The notes below the pieces were generated by a model. It saw only the letters and a program-made list of their open reading frames with translations. It was not told the origin of the DNA and made no database searches. A stretch of 64,000 nt of DNA from JACQXM01 sp964569425. GTDB lineage: Bacteria > Planctomycetota > Phycisphaerae > UBA1845. Positions 44,842-54,486 of this stretch are shown here, piece after piece (within the stretch, counting starts at the first letter, position 1; each line of letters opens with the position of its first letter). The translations under genes were made by a program, and so were the position numbers. Location: NCBI GenBank assembly GCA_964569425.1, contig CAZMVD010000007.1, positions 6,287-70,286 of the forward strand. The letters run 5' to 3'.

Positions 44842-45669
44842 ATGCCTGCCATGGTCGAGAGTCGCAATCGTGCGGATGAGGCGGTCGCGCTGATTCGCAG
44901 CGTCGTGCGCACCGTGGACGAAGTCGCGGGCGTGGACCGACTGTGGTCCGGCGGGCTCGTTCATCCCGGTGGGCCGCACTATCGGCTCCGCGGGACGCTG
45001 GTGCCGATCAGCATCGGCGAGGACGAGTGCCTGGCGTTGGCCCGGATCATCGAGCAGTTCCGTCCGCGACGCTGTTTTATCGTGGGCAACGCATTCGGCG
45101 TCAGCAGCGTGGTGATCGCCAAGGTCATGGAACGGTGCGGCGGTGACGCGGTCATTACACTGGACAGCAAGAGCGAGGGCCATGGTGAGCGGTGCTATCG
45201 TGTGGCCGAGTCGCTTCGGCAGCGCATGAATGCCACGCTTCTGACCAACAAGGTCGGCTGGTCTCCGCGCGACGTGGGCGCGGCGGCGGGTGAGGGAACG
45301 TATGACCTGGTGTTCATCGACGGGGACCATTCGCACCCGCAGGTCACGCGCGATTTCGAGGGCGTGCAACGGCTGATCCATGAGCGGACGATCGTGTGCT
45401 GGCACGACTACTGGGTGGACGGCGTGCCGCAGAGCGTGGCCGCGGCCGAGGCGGCGGGCTATTCCTGCCTGAAAGTGAATACGTCGTGCGAGATGGTGTT
45501 CGGCACGCGCAGCGCGGCGGTGTTTGACGAGCTGCGTGAGCTTTTTCCCGCGGGCGAGCCGCCGCGCCGGCGGGCGCGGTCGGTGGGGGTGTGGGGCCGG
45601 TTGGGGGCGAGTTTCCTGGCGTACCTGTTTGGGAGATGCTGCGGGCGCCGCCCGCGGGATCCCGTTTGA
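44842..45669 (+). CDS. Class I SAM-dependent methyltransferase (Methyltransf_24-like)
   Basis: 275 residues from the ATG at 44842; GTG 44836 is also in frame. The Rossmann fold shows motif I in CFIVGNAFGVSSVVIAKVM, followed by the acidic ITLDSKSEG strand, and a later strand LVFIDGDHSHPQVTRDFE typical of the family's metal-dependent O-methyltransferase-like members. The substrate is unknown. The C-terminus is Arg-rich (CCGRRPRD). It lies downstream of the CHRD gene's terminator, so it is transcribed separately. Confidence 0.8.
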   Translation: MPAMVESRNRADEAVALIRSVVRTVDEVAGVDRLWSGGLVHPGGPHYRLRGTLVPISIGEDECLALARIIEQFRPRRCFIVGNAFGVSSVVIAKVMERCGGDAVITLDSKSEGHGERCYRVAESLRQRMNATLLTNKVGWSPRDVGAAAGEGTYDLVFIDGDHSHPQVTRDFEGVQRLIHERTIVCWHDYWVDGVPQSVAAAEAAGYSCLKVNTSCEMVFGTRSAAVFDELRELFPAGEPPRRRARSVGVWGRLGASFLAYLFGRCCGRRPRDPV

Positions 45670-45764
45670 ACTGGTGACAACCAGACGCCGGGGCCCGGCC
45701 CGGGACCTGGCGTGCAGGCGAAGTGGATCGATGCCGGTGCCAGGTTTTTGACGGCGATGAAACG

Positions 45765-46694
45765 ATGGAACGCGCGTATTACGTGGTGGATGCCTTCACC
45801 AGTGAACCGTTCGGCGGCAACCCCGCGGCGGTGGTCCTCGATACGCAGGGGCTGAACGATGAGGGCATGCAGCGCATTGCGGCGGAGTTCAACCTCAGCG
45901 AGACGACCTTTGTGCTCCCGCCGGTGGAGGTCAATCCTGGGAGCGCTGAGCACCGCGTGCGCTTTCGCTGGTTTTCGCCATCGGTCGAGGTGCGCATGTG
46001 CGGGCATGCCACGCTGGCCGGTGTGCACGCCATGGTTGAGTCCGGGCGACTGCCGTTTTCCCCGAAAGCGGCGAGCGTCCAACTGGCCATCGAAACGCGG
46101 TCCGGTGTGCTGCGGGCCTTCGTCGAGCGACTTCCCTCGGATTCTCGCGGCGTAGTGATCTGGCTGGACTTGATCGATCCGCGCCTGACGCCGCTATCGC
46201 TGGACCTGCCGGCGCTGGCCGAAGCGCTCCGATTGCCGCCCGATGCCATCGACGACGCCATGCCGCCGGTGCGCACGCAGGATGACGACGTGCTGGTTTT
46301 CGTACGTGACGTATCTCTGGTGAACGCGGCCAACCCGCGCTTTGAGCAACTGGCCGCCTTGATGGCCGAGAGCGCCGCGCGCGGGTTGAGCCTGGCCACG
46401 CGGTGCACGCTCACGCCTTCGGTACACCTGCAATCGCGTTTTTTTGCTCCCGGGGCGGGCATCGACGAGGACCCGGTGACCGGAAGTGTGCACGGTCCGC
46501 TGGCGGCGTACCTGGTCGCGCAGGGCCACGTCCCGCTCACCGACGGTCTGGCGGGCCTGCAATGCGTGCAGTCGAAGCCCGGCGGCCGGACCGGGCTCAT
46601 CTGGGCGCTGGTCCAGCCGCGTGCCGATGGAACTGCCGGCGTGCGCATCGGCGGGCGCACGGTCACCACGATGCGCGGCGTGCTGGTGGCGTGA
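45765..46694 (+). CDS. PhzF family epimerase/isomerase
   Basis: 309 residues from the ATG at 45765. The N-terminal motif VVDAFTSEPFGGNPAAVV and the catalytic Glu in NLSETTFVLPP are characteristic; VRMCGHATLAGVHAM and the second-domain DEDPVTGSVHGPLAAYL complete the diaminopimelate-epimerase-like fold. PhzF in phenazine synthesis isomerises a dihydro-hydroxyanthranilate, but most relatives have unknown substrates, and no phenazine genes are nearby. It sits in a run of plus-strand genes with the methyltransferase before it and a kinase-like gene after it. Confidence 0.9.
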   Translation: MERAYYVVDAFTSEPFGGNPAAVVLDTQGLNDEGMQRIAAEFNLSETTFVLPPVEVNPGSAEHRVRFRWFSPSVEVRMCGHATLAGVHAMVESGRLPFSPKAASVQLAIETRSGVLRAFVERLPSDSRGVVIWLDLIDPRLTPLSLDLPALAEALRLPPDAIDDAMPPVRTQDDDVLVFVRDVSLVNAANPRFEQLAALMAESAARGLSLATRCTLTPSVHLQSRFFAPGAGIDEDPVTGSVHGPLAAYLVAQGHVPLTDGLAGLQCVQSKPGGRTGLIWALVQPRADGTAGVRIGGRTVTTMRGVLVA

Positions 46695-46773
46695 GCGGTA
46701 CGACCCAAACTCATGAACCACGCCATGTGCCGGTTGGCGCCGCACGTCGATTCACTCATGAGGCGATGGGCCC

Positions 46774-47649
46774 ATGAACGGTCGTGTCGCGGCTATCGTC
46801 AATCCGATCTCGGGGCGGCGTAACATGCTGCCGGTGGTCCGCGAAGTTGGGCGCATCCTGCAACGAAACGGGACGTCACTGGATATTCATGTCACGCAGG
46901 GCGCGGGCGAAGCGACCGGCTGCGCCGCGGGCCTGGCTCCGGGCACACAGGCGGTGCTCGTGGTGGGCGGCGATGGTACGGTCTGCGAGGTGATTAACGG
47001 GTTGATGGCGCGCCCGCTCCCCTTCGTGATCCTGCGCACCGGCACCGAGAATCTGCTGGCGCGCGAGCTGCGCATGCCCACGGAACCGCACGACGTGGCG
47101 CACACGCTGCTGCGCGGCCGCCCGCGCCCGCTGGACGTGGGCGTGGTCAACGGGCGGCATTTCCTGGCGGTCACCGGTGTCGGCTTTGATGCGGAGTGTG
47201 TTCATCGCCTGACGCGGGTGCGGCGCGGGCACATCACCCACGGCGATTATTTCTGGCCGGTGTGGCGCACCTTCTGGGCGCACCGTTTTCCCTTCTTGCG
47301 CGTGGAGGCCGACGGCGATACGGTTTTCGAGGGCCCGGGGCTGGCGCTGGTGGGGGTGATCGGGCAATACTCCATCGGCCTGCGGATGCTGGCCCACGCG
47401 CGCCCGGACGACGGCCTGCTGGATTTGTGCGTGATGCCCTGCGCGACGCGCGCCCAATTGCTGGGACATGCTTTCCGCGCCCTGCGCCGCCGACACGTGG
47501 AGCACCCGGGCGTGATCTACCGCCAGGGCCGGCACATCCGTATCACGTCGACCGAATCGGTGCTTGTCGAGATTGACGGCGACCAGGGCGGCCGACTCCC
47601 CATCGAGTGCACCATACTCCCCTCCGCCGCGCGTTACCTGGCCTCGTAA
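46774..47649 (+). CDS. Diacylglycerol kinase catalytic-domain protein (YegS/BmrU-like)
   Basis: 291 residues. The ATP-binding site is GGDGTVCEVINGLM and GTENLLARELR replaces the family's usual GT.ND.AR; VGFDAECVHRLTRV and the C-terminal LVEIDGDQGGRLPIE are also typical. It likely phosphorylates a lipid such as diacylglycerol or a sphingoid-like lipid in the cytoplasmic membrane. The stop overlaps the 3' end of the convergent YkgJ-type gene by 16 bp. Confidence 0.9.
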   Translation: MNGRVAAIVNPISGRRNMLPVVREVGRILQRNGTSLDIHVTQGAGEATGCAAGLAPGTQAVLVVGGDGTVCEVINGLMARPLPFVILRTGTENLLARELRMPTEPHDVAHTLLRGRPRPLDVGVVNGRHFLAVTGVGFDAECVHRLTRVRRGHITHGDYFWPVWRTFWAHRFPFLRVEADGDTVFEGPGLALVGVIGQYSIGLRMLAHARPDDGLLDLCVMPCATRAQLLGHAFRALRRRHVEHPGVIYRQGRHIRITSTESVLVEIDGDQGGRLPIECTILPSAARYLAS

Positions 47650-48143
47650 CTGGGATCATTACGTGTCGAAATGCTGCCACGCGGGTCGCCGCGTATGGCG
47701 CGCAGCCATAGCAGCCACTCCGCATACGCATAGGGTACCGCCATTTCGACGTGCATTCGTCGCAGTTGCGACAGGCTCGCCTCGGTGAATGGCCCCTGCC
47801 ACGCCTGGGCAGCGGGATCGCAGAAGAACACGCGGCAGCCCAGGGGTCGCCGGTCGCGCACATGGCACTGACCCGCGTACGCATGGGGGCACGCATCCTC
47901 GGTCACGGGTGGGGGGCCATCTCCGGTGGCCAGGTAATAACTCACCTCCAGCGAAGTGACGTACAACCGATGGCCGAACTGGCCGAAGCGGCAGCACGCA
48001 CCGCGGTTCCAGCAGGTGGCCGCCTGGCCGGCAATGGCCCGGTCCGCGTCGGCATAGAATTCGCGCATGGCCGCGACCACTTCGCGGCGCTCTGCGGCCT
48101 GTCGCACTTCATCTACCGGAAGCGATTCCCCCTGGCTGATCAT
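47634..48143 (-). CDS. YkgJ-type Cys-cluster protein (zinc/iron-chelating family)
   Basis: 169 residues. Cysteines are clustered in CWNRGACCRFGQFGHRLYV, ACPHAYAGQCHVRDRRPLGC and CRVFFCD, the CxxxCC...C..C...C pattern of the YkgJ (UPF0153) family. Family members bind metal ions, and the function is unknown. The C-terminal helices are soluble. Convergent with the DAG-kinase gene. Confidence 0.85.
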   Translation of the reverse strand: MISQGESLPVDEVRQAAERREVVAAMREFYADADRAIAGQAATCWNRGACCRFGQFGHRLYVTSLEVSYYLATGDGPPPVTEDACPHAYAGQCHVRDRRPLGCRVFFCDPAAQAWQGPFTEASLSQLRRMHVEMAVPYAYAEWLLWLRAIRGDPRGSISTRNDPSYEAR

Positions 48144-48307
48144 GCCGGCAGTCTACCCGCCGGCCGGTGCACGAATCCAGCGTGTACCAGTGATTCGTCC
48201 TTCAGGATCGATCCGATGGCGCTGCGGGGGCAGCCCACGCGTGTGGAAAGGGGCATCCCCGGCGGCGCAAACTGATCGGATATCGCGTTTCGGGGGATCA
48301 AAATTGC

Positions 48308-48336
48308 TTGTTATGGGGCCTGGAATGGGGTATACT
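48308..48336 (+). promoter_or_regulatory. Promoter of the MopE-motif protein gene
   Basis: TTGTTA (48308-48313), a 17-bp spacer and TATACT (48331-48336), about 65 bp before the ATG at 48409. GGGAGGA precedes the ATG. Confidence 0.65.
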
Positions 48337-48408
48337 AAAGCATCGATTCACCCATGCTTGTTGGTACGCACTTGCGCCGCACGGCGCACCAAATGGGAGG
48401 ATAAGACC

Positions 48409-49860
48409 ATGACCACGTCGTCGCTATCAAGAAGAGTGCTTATTGGATTGCTTTCAGCCATTGTGCTTGCCGCCTGGTCCGAAGGGACGAGCGCCACACC
48501 CCTTGTTGACCCTCCCGCTGCGTTTGGGCACGGCGCAGGCGTACCCGATGCAGGCGCCATGGTACTGGCGCCCGAGGCATGCTGCTTCGACCCCACGGGA
48601 TGCGTGAACGTCGAGCCGACGGACTGCACGAATGCCGGTGGTACGGCGATGGGCCCGGGAACCACTTGCGCCGGGTTGGGGGCCTTCTGCGCTTCGGCCG
48701 GGGCCTGTTGCCTGATGGGCGGCGGTTGTGACGACACGGTGTCACAGTTTATCTGCGAGGACGGCGGCGGCACGTTCCTCGGCGTGGGGGGAGCGTGTCT
48801 GGCCAATGAGGGTGCAGGCAATTCGTGCAGCGACGGTGTGGACAACGACTGCGACGGCGTGACAGACTGCGACGATCCTGATTGCGAAGGTACGGCTGCC
48901 TGTACAGGTGCCTGTTGCGCGCCGGACGGCAGCTGTACGGATGGAGACGACGAAACCGTCTGCGTCAACGGCGGCGGGCAGTATCAGGGCGACGGGACGA
49001 ATTGCGGTTCGGTCTCCTGCCCACAGCCGCTGGGCGCGTGCTGCCTCACCAACCTGAGCTGCTTGAGCCTGACCGATGCCGATTGTGCCAACGTGCCCAA
49101 CAGCGGCTGGGCGGGGCCGCTAACCACCTGTGCTGATCCTTTCCCTGCGGCCGAGGTTCCCGGCGCCACCTGCTGCGACGGGCTGGACAACGATTGCGAC
49201 GGGCGGACCGATTTGGATGACGCGGATTGCGCCGGTGCGTTTTGTTCGAATCCGCCGGCGACGGCTCCTGTGCCGCACGATCGCAAGAAGAACCGCTACA
49301 TTTCGTTTACGCCCAATAACGGCGCGGCGCCGGTGCGCTTTCAGGTGACCAAGCTCACCGCGCCCACGCCCGGCGTCATCGGCTGGGTGGGCAATCCGGA
49401 CGGCAACGGCATCGCCAAGGTGGTGCCGACCATGCCCGCGCTGCGGGTCTGGAACGAGCCGGTGATTCATCTGGGCGATTGCGAGATCGTGCCCGTAGCG
49501 CAATACGAAATCCGCGCCAGCGAAGGCACGGGCTTTTCGCCACCGCTGCTGGTTTCGACGATTGATTTGCCCTTCGGCGCCAAGCCCTGGGGAGATACTG
49601 TCGGCGTTTTTACGGGCACCGAATGGACGCCGCCGAATGGCATTGTAGGCGTCAATGACTACTTAGCTGCTCTCCAGAAGTTTCAGAACCTGCCCTCGGC
49701 ACCGCACCTGACGGTGTGCGACGTCCAGGCCGTGAGCACCACCGATCCTTGTCTCAACCGCCTTGTCGGCATCGCGGATGTTTTTCTGCTCTTGAAGGCA
49801 TTCCAGGGCGAGGCGTATCCCTTCACCACCGACCCGACGGCGTGTCCGCCGTGTCCGTGA
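48409..49860 (+). CDS. Cys-rich secreted protein with MopE-type motifs and a dockerin-like C-terminus
   Basis: 483 residues. The signal VLIGLLSAIVLAAWSEGTSA precedes an N-terminal Cys-rich domain of several repeats of the form CC....GC...E..DC.N.GG. Two acidic motifs, DNDCDGVTDCDDPDC (about residue 145) and DNDCDGRTDLDDADC (about 262), match the MopE/PF11617-type metal-binding signature. The second half is beta-rich (RYISFTPNNGAAPVRFQV). The C-terminal region GIVGVNDYLAALQKFQ and LVGIADVFLLLKAFQG resembles a pair of dockerin type I repeats. Probably a secreted structural or metal-binding protein. It has its own promoter. Confidence 0.85.
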   Translation: MTTSSLSRRVLIGLLSAIVLAAWSEGTSATPLVDPPAAFGHGAGVPDAGAMVLAPEACCFDPTGCVNVEPTDCTNAGGTAMGPGTTCAGLGAFCASAGACCLMGGGCDDTVSQFICEDGGGTFLGVGGACLANEGAGNSCSDGVDNDCDGVTDCDDPDCEGTAACTGACCAPDGSCTDGDDETVCVNGGGQYQGDGTNCGSVSCPQPLGACCLTNLSCLSLTDADCANVPNSGWAGPLTTCADPFPAAEVPGATCCDGLDNDCDGRTDLDDADCAGAFCSNPPATAPVPHDRKKNRYISFTPNNGAAPVRFQVTKLTAPTPGVIGWVGNPDGNGIAKVVPTMPALRVWNEPVIHLGDCEIVPVAQYEIRASEGTGFSPPLLVSTIDLPFGAKPWGDTVGVFTGTEWTPPNGIVGVNDYLAALQKFQNLPSAPHLTVCDVQAVSTTDPCLNRLVGIADVFLLLKAFQGEAYPFTTDPTACPPCP

Positions 49861-50171
49861 TTCCGGAGGGATCCAGGAAGCGGTTGATCGGGGGCGGCGG
49901 AAACCAGTCGGGTGACTCCGTGTCACGTCCGAGCAATCTGGTCTTGCTTTCCGTTCTGCGCGCCGGAGCCAGGAGCCGCGGCGCCGTGCTCTGGAGCTTG
50001 CGCGGCGCGGAATAAGCCAATCTCGGTCAGACCCTGCCGCAGACCCTTTCTTTCCATGGCGCCGGGCGAGAACTATACTGTTTCACGGGCTACGGTAAGA
50101 ACGCCGGTGGCGAAGCGGGTAGTTCGCAGCGTCGTTCTCCAGCCGGCCGCCAGGGATACCACAAGCCATCC
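49861..50171 (+). other. 311-bp intergenic region before the DnaJ-like gene
   Basis: There is no credible gene. A possible -10 box TATACT (50074-50079) is preceded by a weak -35 element TTCCAT (50052-50057) with 16-bp spacing. A small palindrome GTGAC-TCC-GTGTCAC lies near 49911-49926. No CIRCE element or heat-shock promoter was found. Confidence 0.4.
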
Positions 50172-51149
50172 ATGACCCGTACACGCGACTACTACGAGAT
50201 TCTGGGCGTGAAGCGCGAAGCCACGCCCGACGAGATCAAACGCGCCTATCGCGCGCTCGCCAAGCAGTACCACCCCGACCGCAATCCGGAGGACTCCACC
50301 GCCGAGGCGAAGTTCAAGGAAGTCCAGCAGGCCTATGCCACGCTCAGCGACGCGAAAAAGCGGCAGGAGTATGACCACTTCGGCGCCGCCGGTGTGGGTG
50401 AGTGGCGCAGCGGCCCGCAGGGGCAGCGTGTCTACCAGTGGGGCGGAGGCTCCACGATCAACGCCGAAGAGCTGGAGGAGCTGCTTTCCGCCTTCGGCAG
50501 CGGCGGCGGCGAACGGCCGAGCATTTTTGAGCAGTTTTTCGGCGGGTCCCAGCGGAGATCGCGCTCCGGCCGGGCGGGGTCACGGGCCGCCCCGCCGCAA
50601 CGCGGTCGCGACGAAGAGCGACCGGTCGAGCTTACGTTCGACCAGGCGGTGCACGGCGCCGTGGTCACGGTGCGCCTGCACAGCAGCGGCAACGGCCGAA
50701 CGGAAACCTTGGATGTGAAGATTCCCGCGGGCGTAGAGGATGGTCAGCGAATCCGTCTCAAGGGCAAGGCGCACGCGGGCGCCGGCGGTGGCGAAGCGGG
50801 CGATCTATACCTGGTTTGTCGTATTCGGCCGCATTCGTACTTTCGGCGGCAGGGGGCGGACATCTACCTCGACGTGCCGGTCAGCGTGGTCGAGGCCGCG
50901 CTGGGCGCCAGGATTGAAGTTCCCACGTTGGACGGCCCTACGGTGGTGACGCTTCCGCCGGGCACGCCGAGCGAAACGAAGTTGCGTTTGAAAGGCAAGG
51001 GGGTTTCGCGCGGCGCGGGGGAGCGGGGCGATCAACTGGTGGTGATTCGCATCGTTCCGCCTCGGACGTTGACAGCGGAGCAGCGGGAACTGTGGGAAAA
51101 GCTGCGTGCGGCAGATACGACGGATCCACGCCATGCCTGTGGTTGGTGA
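50172..51149 (+). CDS. DnaJ/CbpA-type J-domain co-chaperone
   Basis: 325 residues. The N-terminal J domain (residues 5-70) carries YHPDRNP, the HPD motif that stimulates DnaK. A Gly/Ser-rich linker and the C-terminal peptide-binding domains follow ([56 protein letters not shown]). The zinc-finger repeats (CxxCxGxG) of DnaJ are absent, so it is CbpA-like. It is followed, with overlap, by a small membrane protein and an SDR gene. Confidence 0.9.
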   Translation: MTRTRDYYEILGVKREATPDEIKRAYRALAKQYHPDRNPEDSTAEAKFKEVQQAYATLSDAKKRQEYDHFGAAGVGEWRSGPQGQRVYQWGGGSTINAEELEELLSAFGSGGGERPSIFEQFFGGSQRRSRSGRAGSRAAPPQRGRDEERPVELTFDQAVHGAVVTVRLHSSGNGRTETLDVKIPAGVEDGQRIRLKGKAHAGAGGGEAGDLYLVCRIRPHSYFRRQGADIYLDVPVSVVEAALGARIEVPTLDGPTVVTLPPGTPSETKLRLKGKGVSRGAGERGDQLVVIRIVPPRTLTAEQRELWEKLRAADTTDPRHACGW

Positions 51150-51558
51150 TCAATCCAAGAACTCGGAAGTGCCGGCGCCGCCGACCGCCGAACAGAACCG
51201 CACGCGCATCGGCATCGCGCTGCTGGTGTTGGGGTTGGTGATGGTGCTCTGGGCGTGGGGTAGCTGGGTTTATCGTCTTTCCGCGCAAGAGCGGGCGGTG
51301 GCCACGGTCGTAGCACCAGAACCGATGGATCCGACGGAACAGCAGCTTAAGGCGGCCGGCGGGATGCGCCTGTTGTTGATGGTGGTGCTGGTGCTGACGG
51401 TGGCGGTGCTGGCCGGCAGCTACGCGGTGCGGCGCGCCGGGCGGCGGTTCCGCGCCGCGGCGGAGCGCGCCCGGGCCGCTCCCACGACGTACGACGACGT
51501 GTGGTCGAGACATCGCGTCCCGCCGATTCCCGATGCATCGGATGACGATGAACCTTGA
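51133..51558 (+). CDS. Small two-helix membrane protein, unknown function
   Basis: 141 residues from the ATG at 51133, overlapping the end of the J-domain gene by 17 bp. Two membrane helices are visible: [20 protein letters not shown] and [20 protein letters not shown]. The rest is short and soluble, ending DASDDDEP. No family is recognised. Its stop overlaps the SDR gene's start region, so it is part of the same operon. Confidence 0.7.
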   Translation: MPVVGDQSKNSEVPAPPTAEQNRTRIGIALLVLGLVMVLWAWGSWVYRLSAQERAVATVVAPEPMDPTEQQLKAAGGMRLLLMVVLVLTVAVLAGSYAVRRAGRRFRAAAERARAAPTTYDDVWSRHRVPPIPDASDDDEP

Positions 51559-52291
51559 GGGCACCACAGCGCTGGTGACCGGTAGCGCGCGGCGTGTGGG
51601 CCGGGCGATTGCGCTGGAATTGGGCCGCGGCGGTTGTGACGTCGTGGTGCACTATCGCCGATCGGGTGCGGAAGCGGACACGGTTGTTTCGGAGATTATG
51701 GCGCTGGGTCGCCGTTCCACGGCGCTGGCGGCCGACCTTGCCGACGCCGAACTGTGGCCCGGCCTGATCGAGCGCGCCGTTGCCGCGTTCGGACGGCTGG
51801 ATATCCTGGTCAACAATGCTTCCGAGTTTCTCTGCGGCGGCGCGGACACGATCGGCGATTTCGACGTAGAACGCTGGGAACGCATGTTGCGTGTCAATTT
51901 GACGGCCGCCGCTGCGCTGTGCCATCATGCGGCACCGCATCTTGGGGCACGCGGCGCAGGGCGCATTGTCAACATCTCTGACATCAGTGCGCAGCGCCCC
52001 TGGCCGCAGCATATTGCCTATTGCGTTTCCAAGGCCGGGCTCGACGCGCTCACGGCCGCACTGGCGCGGGCGCTGGCCCCGAAGATCAATGTCAACGCTG
52101 TGGCACCGGGCATCGCGGTGTTTCCGGAGAGCTACTCTCGCGCGCTGCGTGCGGAACTCACCGGACGTGTGCCGTTGGGGCGCGAAGGATCCCCCGAGCA
52201 CATCGCCCGCGCGGTGCGCTACCTGGTCGAGCACGGCGACTACATCACCGGTGAAGTACTCCGTATTGACGGCGGCCGTCACCTGACTTGA
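51533..52291 (+). CDS. SDR-family reductase (pteridine reductase/FabG-like)
   Basis: 252 residues; ATGs at 51533, 51542 and 51548 are all possible. The Rossmann nucleotide motif is TGSARRVGRA, i.e. TGxxxRxG rather than the usual TGxxxGxG; that Arg is typical of pteridine reductases (PTR1/FolM) but not proof of function. NNAS and the catalytic Ser in VNISDISAQR with YCVSK make an active NADPH-dependent reductase. Context: last gene of the DnaJ-like operon, which gives no hint of its substrate. Confidence 0.85.
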   Translation: MHRMTMNLEGTTALVTGSARRVGRAIALELGRGGCDVVVHYRRSGAEADTVVSEIMALGRRSTALAADLADAELWPGLIERAVAAFGRLDILVNNASEFLCGGADTIGDFDVERWERMLRVNLTAAAALCHHAAPHLGARGAGRIVNISDISAQRPWPQHIAYCVSKAGLDALTAALARALAPKINVNAVAPGIAVFPESYSRALRAELTGRVPLGREGSPEHIARAVRYLVEHGDYITGEVLRIDGGRHLT

Positions 52292-52379
52292 ACCCTGGCG
52301 CCCTTTGATCTGCGGTCCGATGTGCGTACATTGACGCCCCAGGCGTGGTAACGGGTCCCGGGAAGGCCAGGAATGCAGC

Positions 52380-54167
52380 ATGACCAGCCCGCAGGCGATC
52401 GTCTTCGGCACACTCGTGCTGGCACTGCTGTTCTTCGCACACGGCAGGTGGCGCTATGACCTGGTTGCGTTGATGGCGCTGCTGACCTTGTGCGTGGCCG
52501 GCATTGTGCCCGCGGATCGGGCCTTTCTGGGCTTCGGGCACCCCGCGGTGGTTACTGTGGCCGCAGTGCTTGTCATATCCGCCGGCATGCGTACCGCGGG
52601 CGTGGTAGACGTTCTGGGCAACGTGCTGGCTCGCATTGGCAAACGCGAGATGGTGCAGGTCGTCGTGCTGACCGCGCTGGTTGCGCTTTGCTCCGGCTTT
52701 ATGAACAACGTCGGCGCGCTGGCGATCCTGATGCCGGTGGCCATCCACATGGCCCGCAGTGCGGGTAGATCCCCCTCCTACCTGCTCATGCCGTTGGCCT
52801 TCGGGTCTTTGCTTGGCGGGCTGACCACGCTGATCGGCACGCCACCGAACATCATCATCGCCGCCGTTCGCGCTGACGCGGGTCACGCTCCGTTCGGGAT
52901 GTTCGACTTCGCCTGGGTCGGCGCGGGCGCAGCGCTTGTCGGCGTCTTGTTCATCGGGCTGATCGGATGGCGCCTCATACCCCTGCGGCAGGGCGGCAGT
53001 TCCGTCGAGGCTCTCTTCGAAATCGACAAGTACACCGCCGAACTGCGCGTCGCTGACAAGTCCAAGGCCGCGGAATTGACGATTCGTCAAGTGGGGCAGG
53101 CGGTCGACGCCGACTGCGCCATCATCGGTCTCGCTCGGGGCAAGCGGCGGATTTCGATGCCCCACTCGAACCAGCACCTGACCACCGGTGACATCATCCT
53201 CGTCGAAGGGGACGCCGAATCGATCAAGTCTCTGGCCGACGAAATGGAACTCGAACTGGTCGGCGACGACGAACTCCGCCAGGAATTGCTCAAGTCCGAT
53301 GCTGTCGAAGTGATGGAGGCGATTGTCAAGCCCGAGTCGCTTGCGGAACGGCGCAGCGCCGGACGACTCAACCTGCGCCGCCGCTTCGGTGTGAACCTGC
53401 TGGGCGTTGCGCGCCAGGGCCAGCGGCTCAAACAGCGGCTCCGCGACGTCAGCTTCCGTGCCGGTGATATCCTCTTGCTTCAGGGCGACAGTCAGGCGCT
53501 CGGTCAGGCGGTTGCCGATCTCGGGTTGTTGCCGTTGGCGGTGCGTGGGCTCCAGATCGGGCGGCGGCCGCGCGTGTGGCTGGCGCTCGGGCTGTTTGCC
53601 GTCGCGTTGGCGTTCACCACGGCCGGCTGGTTGTCGGTGCAGATCGCCCTCGCCCTGTGTGCGACGGCGATGGTGTTGTTCAAGTTGCTGACCCTTCGGG
53701 AAGCCTACCAGTCTGTGGATTGGTCGGTGATCGTGCTGCTGGGGGCGATGATTCCTGTGGGAGAGGCGATGGAATCGACCGGCGGCGCACAGTTGGTGGC
53801 CGGCGGTCTGCACCGGTTGGCCGGCGATCCTCCTATTTCTTTCGGTATCGGCGCGCTGCTGGTCGTGACGTCGCTGTTGTCCAATGTGATCAATAACGCC
53901 GCGGCCGCTGTGCTCATGGCGCCGATCGCCATGGGCGTCGCGACGGCGATGTCCGCCTCCGCCGACCCTTTTCTGATGGCCGTGGCGTTTGGCGCGTCCT
54001 CCGCGTTCTTGACACCCATCGGGCACCAGTCGAACACGCTGGTCATGGGGCCCGGAGGATATCACTTCAGTGACTACTTTCGATTGGGTTTGCCGGTTTC
54101 GCTGATTACTTGGATTGCAGGGCTCCCTTTGATACTTCTTTGCTGGCCGCCTTTTCCGTCACATTGA
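52380..54167 (+). CDS. SLC13/ArsB-type transporter with two RCK_C (TrkA-C) domains
   Basis: 595 residues. The N-terminal transporter half has the SLC13/CitMHS-type signature SYLLMPLAFGSLLGGLTTLI followed by GTPPNIII, and a repeat in the C-terminal half (SVIVLLGAMIPVG, ASSAFLTPIGHQSNTLVMGP). Between them are two cytoplasmic RCK_C domains (residues about 215-290 and 315-385: LTIRQVGQAVDADCAIIGL and LLGVARQGQRLKQRLRDV), which usually bind a regulatory ligand. It is probably an Na+-coupled anion or dicarboxylate/sulphate transporter. The 3' end overlaps the convergent DUF202 gene by 62 bp. Confidence 0.85.
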   Translation: MTSPQAIVFGTLVLALLFFAHGRWRYDLVALMALLTLCVAGIVPADRAFLGFGHPAVVTVAAVLVISAGMRTAGVVDVLGNVLARIGKREMVQVVVLTALVALCSGFMNNVGALAILMPVAIHMARSAGRSPSYLLMPLAFGSLLGGLTTLIGTPPNIIIAAVRADAGHAPFGMFDFAWVGAGAALVGVLFIGLIGWRLIPLRQGGSSVEALFEIDKYTAELRVADKSKAAELTIRQVGQAVDADCAIIGLARGKRRISMPHSNQHLTTGDIILVEGDAESIKSLADEMELELVGDDELRQELLKSDAVEVMEAIVKPESLAERRSAGRLNLRRRFGVNLLGVARQGQRLKQRLRDVSFRAGDILLLQGDSQALGQAVADLGLLPLAVRGLQIGRRPRVWLALGLFAVALAFTTAGWLSVQIALALCATAMVLFKLLTLREAYQSVDWSVIVLLGAMIPVGEAMESTGGAQLVAGGLHRLAGDPPISFGIGALLVVTSLLSNVINNAAAAVLMAPIAMGVATAMSASADPFLMAVAFGASSAFLTPIGHQSNTLVMGPGGYHFSDYFRLGLPVSLITWIAGLPLILLCWPPFPSH

Positions 54168-54486
54168 CTTCGTCGGCCAGTGGATGCCCGGGCCCGCCCG
54201 TCTCGTGGGTTAATGCCGTTGCCAACAGTCGCTTGGTGCGGAAATACCGTTGCCAGCCGCGGAGTGCAATCACGGCACCGCCCAGCACGAACGCCACGCC
54301 TGCCCCCCGAATCGACAACGATTCGAAGAACTTCACCAGCGATCCGCCGACCACGGCGAGTGCCAGCGCCGTCCGCCCGTACGCGAGCAACGTACGTTCA
54401 TTGGCCATCACCGTACGGTCGATCGCCAGGTAATCGCTCAGGGAGAGGCGCTGTCCGCGAAACCGACTATAGGGAGATCGATCCAT
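54106..54486 (-). CDS. DUF202 (YidH-like) membrane protein
   Basis: 126 residues. The family motif MANERTLLAYGRTALALAVVG and the following GVAFVLGGAVIALRGWQRYF make two membrane segments. DUF202 proteins are small inner-membrane proteins of unknown function. It overlaps the end of the SLC13 gene by 62 bp on the opposite strand. Confidence 0.85.
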   Translation of the reverse strand: MDRSPYSRFRGQRLSLSDYLAIDRTVMANERTLLAYGRTALALAVVGGSLVKFFESLSIRGAGVAFVLGGAVIALRGWQRYFRTKRLLATALTHETGGPGHPLADEVNVTEKAASKEVSKGALQSK

